A DNA stretch of 64,000 nt from Treponema sp. (GTDB taxonomy: Bacteria > Spirochaetota > Spirochaetia > Treponematales > Treponemataceae). The DNA is taken from the NCBI GenBank assembly GCA_017548565.1, contig JAFYZU010000034.1, forward strand, positions 38,122 to 102,121, read 5' to 3'. The notes under the pieces were generated by a model. That model did not search any database. It was not told the DNA's origin and was given only the letters and a program-made list of their open reading frames with translations. Positions 41,109 to 48,726 of the stretch are shown piece by piece (position 1 is the first letter of the stretch; each line of letters begins with the position of its first letter). The translations under genes were made by a program, and so were the position numbers.

Positions 41109-41930
41109 ATGATAGAACCCGGAAAACTCTTCCATCTGGAAAGCGGACATCAACGCAGAAAACTGGCACTTACATTTGGAGCGCTTGAACGTGATATAAA
41201 AGGCATTGCAGAAAAAGGAATGGAATATTCTTTTAAGGAAATTCCTAGAAGTGAATATATAATCAAATTATGCAATGTACTCTTAAAAGATCCAAAATTA
41301 AGTGATGATGCAGCTCTTGAAATTCAATCCCTTATTAATTCCACTCCCCTTGATGAATTAAGACTATGTAATACAGCAAGAAATCATCTTTTGAAGATAA
41401 TCGGTACGTTTCCGGCTGAATGGGATCTGATTATAGCACCTCATAATGAAAATGGAACAACGGGGACAGTCCTCGAAAGGAATTTTTACAAAGGATTATG
41501 CATTTATGCTGAAGATATAAGATCTCCGTTTAATTTAGGCTCAATTTTCAGGACTGCAGAAGGGTTGGGAGCTGAAAAAGTATATATTTCACCATTTTGT
41601 GTAGATCCTGAGCATCCCAGGGCTGTAAGAAGTGCAATGGGATGTATAGAAACGATGGGATATGAAAGAATTTCCCTTGAAAAATTACCGAAATCAGTTC
41701 CTATTTTTGCTCTTGAAACAGGGGGGACAGACCTCAATGATTTTATTTTCCCAAAAAACGGCATTTGCATCATAGGATCTGAAGAATTGGGGGTCAGTCC
41801 TCAGGCATTACAGGCCGCAACTTACGGAACCGTAACAATTCCAATGAAAGGATTAAAAGCATCATTAAATGTCGGAGTTGCACTTGGAATTTTAATGCAG
41901 AAATGGATAGATTCAATAAAAAATAACTGA
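41109..41930 (+). CDS. SpoU/TrmH-family RNA methyltransferase
   Basis: A 273-residue SPOUT 2'-O-methyltransferase. The first 120 residues are a helical family-specific domain. The knot follows with IYAEDIRSPFNLGSIFRTAEGLGAEKVYISP, then CIIGSEELGVSPQAL, and VTIPMKGLKASLNVGVALGILM, the three standard motifs. Target RNA unknown. Three copies of the dispersed G-rich motif fall in this one gene (41462, 41721, 41789), the last coding for conserved residues of motif 2. It is in an operon with the degenerate dehydrogenase. Confidence 0.9.
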   Translation: MIEPGKLFHLESGHQRRKLALTFGALERDIKGIAEKGMEYSFKEIPRSEYIIKLCNVLLKDPKLSDDAALEIQSLINSTPLDELRLCNTARNHLLKIIGTFPAEWDLIIAPHNENGTTGTVLERNFYKGLCIYAEDIRSPFNLGSIFRTAEGLGAEKVYISPFCVDPEHPRAVRSAMGCIETMGYERISLEKLPKSVPIFALETGGTDLNDFIFPKNGICIIGSEELGVSPQALQAATYGTVTIPMKGLKASLNVGVALGILMQKWIDSIKNN

Positions 41931-41934
41931 GAAA

Positions 41935-43428
41935 TCAGAAATTCTGCTGTTTTTTTATCTGTGAATAAAGAACCTTTGAAATCATCAGAAATTTTTCTTC
42001 AGAATCAATATTAAAAAGTTTCAGAACTGCCTCGTTTACCTGACAATAATCTATAATGTTTTTTTCATAATACTGATATACATCGGCCAGATAAATTACT
42101 GCTATAATTTTAGCGATTTCTTCAGGAGCAGTATCAGGATTATTATGAAAATCAACGGCATTACATAGATTCTTTGGAAAATTCAACTGGTTTAAGAATT
42201 TTGCACCACCTTTTGAATGCATTTCATTTTCAAAAAAGCTTTGCTGAACAGTCTGATCAAAATTATACTCTATGCAGCTTTTTTCTACGGCTTTTTTTTG
42301 TTCTTCAGAAGCATTCTGAATGAAAATACATTGAATATCATGTAAAAGAGCACAGAAATATATATCCTCAAGAGAAAAATCCTTATCAAGCCCGAACTGT
42401 TTTGCAAGATTATATGCATAAAAAGCGACGGAATAAGAATGCTTCCAGTAATTGTTTGTATCATTTTTTCGTGATATGAGCCTGATTTCCTGATTTTCAG
42501 GATTATAAATCTTCTTTATTCTTTCAATTCCAAGAAGCTCAAATGCTTTTGAAACACAACAGATTGTATTATCAATCTTCACTGAATTTTTAAACAAAAT
42601 GAAAGAAAGCGTAACATCCCTGCTTATAAAATCAATAATCTGAGAAGAATCAGGATTTTTAGCCGAAAGAAGCTTGTTTAACTGCTTAAGATTTTCATCA
42701 ATAACAGGAATCGTAGTCTGATTTTTAATGAACACATCATATAACGAAAAAACATCAAGAGTCATTTTCTGATTAAGCGGAATTTCTATTCTTGTGACAG
42801 TTTCATCGTTTTTTACGAAAATCTTATAATTTTCTTTTGAAAGTCCAATCTTCTGAAGCATCAGAATCATAATGATAATACCAAGTCCGGCTCCTTCAGT
42901 CTGATCAAGAACTTTATTTATAACATCCTTTTCGTTATTGTACTGTTTGACACTGTTCAGTTTTTCCTGGATTCTTTTTTCTTCAAATTTACAGAGTCTG
43001 GAATTATTTCTTATTTCAATATTGATTTTATCATCAAGAGCCTGAAGAATCAGCTTTACATAAAGACCTGCTTTTTTTTGTTCGGTAAGATAATGATCTA
43101 TGTTTCCAAAGGTTTTTTCACGGAAAATACTCATGCCTTTTGCATAATCCTTAGGATCATTTATATCAAGATTATTTTCGGCAAAAAACACCCTTTTAGT
43201 ATTTGCTTTTTTAGAATTCGTCAGAAGTTCACCAAGACAGAAATTAAGATATTCACTGAAATTATCATAATGGCATTCTTTTAAAAATACAGTTAAAACC
43301 TCATGCATATACAATTCCATATTACGAGGAAGTGTATAAGTCGTAATCTGAATAGGAGCATGCAATTTTACTGCGTTCTTAATTTTTTCTTTATCTACAT
43401 TCTGTAGCGCACTTTCAAACTTTTCCAT
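41935..43428 (-). CDS. Histidine-kinase-like ATPase fused to an HDOD domain
   Basis: A 497-residue cytoplasmic protein. Residues about 55-220 resemble a GHKL ATPase without a phospho-His: N-box CLGELLTNSKKAN near 66 and G-box QTEGAGLGIIIM near 178. Residues about 240-470 are an HDOD/HD-like domain: SFILFKNSV, then KHSYSVAFYAYNLAKQF and ALLHDIQCIFI, with the HD pair kept in the last and AVDFHNNP further on. Such fusions occur in spirochaetes as signalling proteins of unknown input. It meets the + strand methyltransferase tail to tail and has its own upstream gap. Confidence 0.65.
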   Translation of the reverse strand: MEKFESALQNVDKEKIKNAVKLHAPIQITTYTLPRNMELYMHEVLTVFLKECHYDNFSEYLNFCLGELLTNSKKANTKRVFFAENNLDINDPKDYAKGMSIFREKTFGNIDHYLTEQKKAGLYVKLILQALDDKINIEIRNNSRLCKFEEKRIQEKLNSVKQYNNEKDVINKVLDQTEGAGLGIIIMILMLQKIGLSKENYKIFVKNDETVTRIEIPLNQKMTLDVFSLYDVFIKNQTTIPVIDENLKQLNKLLSAKNPDSSQIIDFISRDVTLSFILFKNSVKIDNTICCVSKAFELLGIERIKKIYNPENQEIRLISRKNDTNNYWKHSYSVAFYAYNLAKQFGLDKDFSLEDIYFCALLHDIQCIFIQNASEEQKKAVEKSCIEYNFDQTVQQSFFENEMHSKGGAKFLNQLNFPKNLCNAVDFHNNPDTAPEEIAKIIAVIYLADVYQYYEKNIIDYCQVNEAVLKLFNIDSEEKFLMISKVLYSQIKKQQNF

Positions 43429-43491
43429 TATTTCTATTTCTTTATTGCTTTATTATTATATATTAACGCAAATTTAAAGTTTTTTAAAGAA

Positions 43492-44937
43492 TTATTTTTT
43501 CCAATATTCGGGCATAAAAAAGATTATGATAGTATACAATTCAAGACGCCCCGCAATCATTGCAAAGCAATACCAGTATTTAACAAAATCTGGTAAAAAA
43601 CCGTAGTTAAACGAAGGCCCAAGTTTACCGAAAGCAGGCCCTACGTTACCAACGATTGAAACTGCTCCTGTAAAAGCAGAATAAAGATCAAGATGTCCAA
43701 GACAACCGACAAATGTAGTAAGGGCGATTAAACCGAAATATAGCGTAGTAAAGGCAGCAACCCCGGTTGAAATATCACTTCTTACCGGACAGTTATTCAA
43801 CCGCACGGTAAATACTCCATGAGGATGAAGCATTTTCTTGATTTCATTACCTATAAGTTTACCGAATATTACCCATCGTATAACTTTGAATCCTCCGGAA
43901 GTAGAACCTGAACATCCTCCTATAAAAAACAGGAGAAAAAGCCAGAATTGAGCACTTGACGGCCATTGAAGATAATCTGCAGTCGAAAATCCTGTTGTTG
44001 AAAGAAGAGAGGCAACCTGAAATGTCGAATATCGCAGGGAATTACCAAAGGTTTTATAAACAGGAAGAATGCTGATTGTAATTCCGATAACAGCAACAAC
44101 AATTATTCCCAGATAAGCCTTTAATTCTGAATTATCCCTGATCTCAACGAATTTTCTTGCTATCAGATAATAATAAAGCGAAAAATTAACACCTGCCAGG
44201 AACATGAATACTGTACAGATAATATCAATTGAAAGAGAATTATACTGACCTATGGAACCATTTTTCGTTGAAAAACCACCTGTTCCAAGTGTTGCAAGCG
44301 CATGCGAAAGAGCATCTACAAAATCCATTCCTGCTATTTTAAGGCAGATTAATTCAAGAAGAGTAAGCAGAAAATATAATAACCATAAAACTTTTGCAGT
44401 TGTAGTGATTCTTGATGTTACCTTTCCTTTCTGCGGACCTGTCGTTTCTGCCTTAATGAGTTGAAAACCACCAACTCCTAAAAGAGGCATAATCGCAACT
44501 GTAAGGGTAACTATTCCCATTCCTCCAAGCCAGTGAAAAAGACACCTGAGCATATTTACAGATCTTGGAAGTGATTCAACTTCACTTAAAATAGTTGCAC
44601 CTGTTGTCGTAAATCCACTGAAGCTTTCAAAAAGTGCATCACAAAATGAATTAAAACAACCGCTGAAATACAGGGGGACAGACCCCATCACCATTGAAAG
44701 AATCCAGGAAAGTGCAACAATAAGAAAAGTCTGTCGGGTAGACATCGAAAAGCTCTGTTTTCTTGTTGCCAGGGTAATTATACCGCAGAAAACAAGACTT
44801 ACTGCCATAGGAATAACAATCGGCAGATACATGGTAGTTTCTGAATATGCAAAAGCAACAGACAATGGAATTGAAAAAGTTGCTCCGACTATTGCAAGAA
44901 GGATTGATAGAATCTTTAAGGAAGAAATAACTGCCAT
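43492..44937 (-). CDS. trkH: TrkH-family K+ channel subunit
   Basis: Membrane subunit of the Trk potassium uptake system, 481 residues with four M1-P-M2 repeats. Pore loops with the filter Gly are visible: FSGFTTTGAT near residue 108, LATLGTGGFST near 215, SLLSTTGFSTADY near 310 and SIVGNVGPAFG near 430. The sequence GGCSGSTSGGFKVIRW follows the third, as in family members. It begins 11 bases after the TrkA gene, which makes its gating partner. One dispersed G-rich motif lies at 44673. Confidence 0.93.
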   Translation of the reverse strand: MAVISSLKILSILLAIVGATFSIPLSVAFAYSETTMYLPIVIPMAVSLVFCGIITLATRKQSFSMSTRQTFLIVALSWILSMVMGSVPLYFSGCFNSFCDALFESFSGFTTTGATILSEVESLPRSVNMLRCLFHWLGGMGIVTLTVAIMPLLGVGGFQLIKAETTGPQKGKVTSRITTTAKVLWLLYFLLTLLELICLKIAGMDFVDALSHALATLGTGGFSTKNGSIGQYNSLSIDIICTVFMFLAGVNFSLYYYLIARKFVEIRDNSELKAYLGIIVVAVIGITISILPVYKTFGNSLRYSTFQVASLLSTTGFSTADYLQWPSSAQFWLFLLFFIGGCSGSTSGGFKVIRWVIFGKLIGNEIKKMLHPHGVFTVRLNNCPVRSDISTGVAAFTTLYFGLIALTTFVGCLGHLDLYSAFTGAVSIVGNVGPAFGKLGPSFNYGFLPDFVKYWYCFAMIAGRLELYTIIIFFMPEYWKK

Positions 44938-44948
44938 TTTCAGATACC

Positions 44949-46391
44949 CTATTCTTTACCTGCAAAAAATGACAGCACCTTACCGCTGTTATCAGATTTT
45001 GCGATTAAAACAACATGATCACCGGCGAAAAACTGAGTGTTTCCGTCAACAATAGAATATTCATTAATTCCGGCTTTTTTATACATCAAAACGAGGAAAG
45101 AACCTGGATCAGATACTTCCTTTACATATTTTCCGGAAACCTTTGAATTAGCTGTAATTTCACATTCAACAATCTCTAAATCACCGGTTGTAACAGTATG
45201 TATTTCCTTTACAGCCTTTCCACGAAGATGACTTATAATGGAATCAACCACACTATCCCTCAAAGGAATTGCTACATCAATTCCAAGCTTTTCGGCGATT
45301 GTCGCAAACTGAGCACTTTCTACAAGAGCAATAGACTGACCTACTCCAAGAGATTCCATAAACGCTGCCAGTACCATATTCAACTCGTGATTGTGAGTAC
45401 AACAGATGACTAAATCAAAAGTATTAATTCCTTCTTCTTTTATAAGGTTTTCATCAGAAGCATCGGCGCACAAAACTCTGGTCTGCGGGAATCTTTCTGA
45501 AGCGTTGCGGGCACGTTCTTCATCCGAATCGATAATAACAAAATCCTGAGCTTTTTTCTGTGCAAAAAATTTAAAAAGCTTTGGAAATGATTTTGAATTC
45601 TCAGTTGAACTGAGCTTTTCCGTTATGATAGTTCCGATTCTTCCGGCACCAACAAGTGCAACCTTCTTTAAATCCTTCTGAACGGAACCACAAAGCTTCG
45701 AGATTTCCGGGATATCCTGTTTTGATGCTAGAACACCGATTGTAGATCCAGCGGTAATGATGGAATTTCCTGAAGGGAGAGATGCGATACCATCCTTTTC
45801 AATATATGTTACGAGGAATGAAATATCAGATTTAACTCGTACTTCTTTTAAAGAGATGCCGTCAAAAACACTATCCTTAAAAACAGGCATTCGGGCTATT
45901 TCAAAATCAGAGTCATCAAAAGTGAGGACATTACCGACAGCACCATTCTCTACTGCCTGTACAATTGCATCTGCCGCCTCAACATCCGGATGGATCATAT
46001 AATCAATACCGTACAAAGGCCTGTGATTTTTGCTGAAATCTGAAGAATGTTTTTTCTTTGCTTCTGCTGTATTTACATAATATGCATAATTCCTTACGCG
46101 AGCAATCTTCAGAATATCAGGATAAACTGCATCTACAAGTGAACAGGTTATCATATTGACTTCATCTGATTCTGTAACACAAACTAAAGCATCTGCTTTT
46201 GCTATTCCGACCTGTTCAAGTGTATCAAGACTGTTACCGTCATCACAAAGAATAGTACAATCAAGAATATTTGATGCGTGACGAACAACATCCTCATCAT
46301 TATCTATAAGCGCAACCTGGTTTTTTTCATTAATCAACAGTTTTGCAAGCTGAACACCGGTGAAACCAGCACCGACAATTACAATCTTCAT
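44949..46391 (-). CDS. trkA: TrkA, regulatory NAD-binding subunit of the Trk system
   Basis: A 480-residue cytoplasmic ring protein with two RCK units. The first Rossmann start is IVIVGAGFTGVQLAKLL, with DNDEDVV, and the second KVALVGAGRIGTIITEKL. Each is followed by a RCK_C domain, where VFDGISLKEVRV and KVSGKYVKEVSD are the characteristic starts. It gates TrkH in response to nucleotides. It lies directly upstream of trkH, in the order trkA-trkH on the minus strand. Confidence 0.93.
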   Translation of the reverse strand: MKIVIVGAGFTGVQLAKLLINEKNQVALIDNDEDVVRHASNILDCTILCDDGNSLDTLEQVGIAKADALVCVTESDEVNMITCSLVDAVYPDILKIARVRNYAYYVNTAEAKKKHSSDFSKNHRPLYGIDYMIHPDVEAADAIVQAVENGAVGNVLTFDDSDFEIARMPVFKDSVFDGISLKEVRVKSDISFLVTYIEKDGIASLPSGNSIITAGSTIGVLASKQDIPEISKLCGSVQKDLKKVALVGAGRIGTIITEKLSSTENSKSFPKLFKFFAQKKAQDFVIIDSDEERARNASERFPQTRVLCADASDENLIKEEGINTFDLVICCTHNHELNMVLAAFMESLGVGQSIALVESAQFATIAEKLGIDVAIPLRDSVVDSIISHLRGKAVKEIHTVTTGDLEIVECEITANSKVSGKYVKEVSDPGSFLVLMYKKAGINEYSIVDGNTQFFAGDHVVLIAKSDNSGKVLSFFAGKE

Positions 46392-46433
46392 TGCAGATAA
46401 TCTCCATTAATAAAGAATATTATACTACAAAAG

Positions 46434-47042
46434 TTAAGATTTGTCAGATGATAATTTTGATTTCCTTTTTGATGAAATATAAAGACCTGCAAATACAGCA
46501 GTACATATAATTGTTGCGGCAACAGCTTCCAGAGCAGCCTGAGGAGCAAGCATTCCAATAACTGCAAAGTAACCGGCACCACCCATTCCTTCACGGGCTG
46601 CAGCACCCTGGAAAAGATAAAGACATCCTATTACAAGAAGTGTGTGACAGACAGTTGAAAGGAAAGCAGTGATTCCTGCACTGGCAATCTTTGACATTTT
46701 CGGAATTGAATTAAATAATTTCCACAAAGCCCATGCTATCAAACCTAATAAGATTCTGGGAAGAACAGAAATCAATGGATTTACAAAAAGAGGATCTAGG
46801 ACACCACTTGGACTCATTGCGGCCTGAATAAGAGACATAATACCAAAAACTGCTCCTGTAAAAAGAGCCGATGGAAGACCTGCAAGACAAGCGGCAAGAA
46901 TAATCGGGACATGTAAAATTGTTATCGAAGCAGCAGGACCAAGAGGGATAAGACCAAGCTTCGTAATCCCCAGAACTATGATAAGGGCACTTAATGCAGC
47001 AGTAAGAGCGATTTTTTTATTTCTTGTAAGTGTATTATTCAT
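46434..47042 (-). CDS. ECF transporter S component (substrate-binding membrane subunit)
   Basis: About 202 residues with five to six hydrophobic segments and the loop LGLIPLGPAASITILHVPIILAACLAGLPSALFTGAVFGIMS. This matches ECF S-components of the pantothenate/PanT-like group (PF12822-like). The vitamin is not certain. The ATPase and EcfT genes must be shared from elsewhere. The ORF opens earlier with TTG, but that codon overlaps the ribosome site, so the ATG at 47042 behind GAGG is the start. I saw no riboswitch in the short upstream region. Confidence 0.75.
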   Translation of the reverse strand: MNNTLTRNKKIALTAALSALIIVLGITKLGLIPLGPAASITILHVPIILAACLAGLPSALFTGAVFGIMSLIQAAMSPSGVLDPLFVNPLISVLPRILLGLIAWALWKLFNSIPKMSKIASAGITAFLSTVCHTLLVIGCLYLFQGAAAREGMGGAGYFAVIGMLAPQAALEAVAATIICTAVFAGLYISSKRKSKLSSDKS

Positions 47043-47070
47043 TTTATACCTCAAAAATATTTATTTGAGA

Positions 47071-47877
47071 CTATTTATATAGCAAACTTCTGTTTTCATC
47101 AACCCCAAGACCAAATAAGGCGTAATCACATTTCACGGGGTCAGACCTCCAAATCTGTTTTGCCTGTTCTGTCAATTCGAGGGCTGTTCCCATTGTACCT
47201 TTTGCGCCATAAGGTAACAGACCCAGCTTAACTGACTCCTGCAAAACATGAGTATCCAGAGGTATTATTAAATCTGCAGGTGATATAAAATCCCAGATTC
47301 CTAAATCTACTGGAGAATTTTGTCTTACCATCCATCGAAGAAAAAGATGTATTCGTTTTTTAGGGGAAGAATATAACGAGGTCTGTCCCCCATGTCCTCC
47401 TGGTACTATAATCTGGTCCTTAAATAAAGTTGAAATAATTATTTGTGGTAATAAAGATGGATATGGAATATTAGGACTGTCCCCATTAACAAGGATTTTT
47501 TTAACACATTCACCTAAAGAGCCATAATTGCATAAAATCTCTTCAATTCTTTGAAAAAAGTCATATAAATCATTATAAGAATAAAAACGATAATATTTAT
47601 TATCTCCTAGCTTAAATCCCGGACATTTTTCATGAATCCATTTTGAAACTGAACCTGATTTCTTATCTGCAAGCGTTAAAATATCTTTAATCTTTGGAAT
47701 AAACTGTTCTCTGCGTCCAAAAGCTAACATTGCCGATAAAAAAGCAGCACATTCAATATCAATTATCTGGGATTTATTATACCAGCACAAAAATTGAGAA
47801 GGATCATTCTTATAAAACTCCTTCGTTTCATATGTATCGGCTAAATTCATTAAGATTAACTTTGATTTTTCATTCAT
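47071..47877 (-). CDS. TIGR02757 (DUF2400) family protein
   Basis: A 268-residue protein of an uncharacterised family seen in Bacteroidetes and spirochaetes. Family-like segments include DIECAAFLSAMLAFGRREQFIPKI near residue 35, HLFLRWMVRQNSPVDLGIW near 178 and LIIPLDTHVLQESVKLGLL near 205. The last resembles the DNA-glycosylase-like PxDxHV motif, so a nucleic acid role is possible, but I would not assign one. Three copies of the G-rich motif are in this gene (47137, 47378, 47473); one encodes the GGQTS that sits in a weakly conserved loop. Confidence 0.8.
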   Translation of the reverse strand: MNEKSKLILMNLADTYETKEFYKNDPSQFLCWYNKSQIIDIECAAFLSAMLAFGRREQFIPKIKDILTLADKKSGSVSKWIHEKCPGFKLGDNKYYRFYSYNDLYDFFQRIEEILCNYGSLGECVKKILVNGDSPNIPYPSLLPQIIISTLFKDQIIVPGGHGGQTSLYSSPKKRIHLFLRWMVRQNSPVDLGIWDFISPADLIIPLDTHVLQESVKLGLLPYGAKGTMGTALELTEQAKQIWRSDPVKCDYALFGLGVDENRSLLYK

Positions 47878-47992
47878 CTCCTTCTAATTATATCAAAAAA
47901 AACAAAAAGGGACAGTCCTCGGAAAAAAATTTCACAAATCATTGCAGTTTTTTAACAATTTGAACAATATTATATAATGAAAGGAAATAATT

Positions 47993-48726
47993 ATGCCTAG
48001 AAAACCAAGAATACTAACACATACAGGTGTTTATCATGTCATAATTCGGGGAAATGATAAACAGAATATCTTTTTTACAAACCGAGATCGAAGATTCTTT
48101 TTAAGAAAACTGGAAGAATATTCAAAACAATTAAATATAATTGTATATTCATACTGTTATTAAATAATCACGTTCATTTATTGATAGGAAATGCAACTCC
48201 TTATATCAGTAAATTCATGCAAAAACTGAATACAAGCTTTGCTCGTTATATAAATCTAAAATATGAAAGGACCGGTCATCTTTTTCAAGGAAGATTTCTA
48301 AGTTCTCCCATTGAAAATGACAGAAAATTTATTTCAGTTACACGATATATATTTCAAAATCCGCCAAAAGCTGGCCTAGGTGATATTGATAGTTATATTT
48401 GGACCAATTTTCAAGCAATAATCAAAAATTATAATGCCGATAATAAATATCCATCATTCTTTGCACATAAGAATGATTTCATTGAATTCATAAAAGCACC
48501 TAATAATGATACTGAAATGGAATATGAAAACAAACCTCATTTCTGTGATTCACATTGTTACCGTTTAATAAAAAAACTTTTAAAAATTCATAAAATAACA
48601 GAGCTAAAAAAATGTAAAACAGATATCTTGAAAAATTATATAAAAACACTTAAAACTTACGGTATTTCTCAAAATCAAATTGCCAGAATCACCGGAATTA
48701 ATAGAAAAATTATAAAAACGGCTTAA
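47993..48726 (+). pseudogene. RAYT / Y1 (IS200-like) transposase, broken by one missing base
   Basis: The first part (47993-48163) reads MPRKPRILTHTGVYHVIIRGND, the normal start of REP-associated tyrosine transposases, behind AAAGGA. It ends at TAA at 48161. The second frame continues at once with LLNNHVHLLIGNA, the HUH metal motif, then ARYINLKYERTGHLFQGRF and TRYIFQNPPKAGL with the catalytic Tyr, and a C-terminal HTH-like helix (YGISQNQIARITG). One extra T between 48157 and 48158 would restore a single frame of about 244 residues with the family form YCLLNNHVHLL. No flanking inverted repeats of an IS are evident, as is usual for RAYTs. It stands in the centre of the G-rich motif cluster, one copy lying 73 bases upstream. 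Confidence 0.85.

Noticed and set aside
46981..47070. Riboswitch before the ECF S-component
   Set aside because: The space between the genes is about 28 bases, too short, with only a ribosome site visible.
48150..48165. Programmed frameshift in the RAYT gene
   Set aside because: No slippery heptamer or stimulatory hairpin; a missing T explains it more simply.
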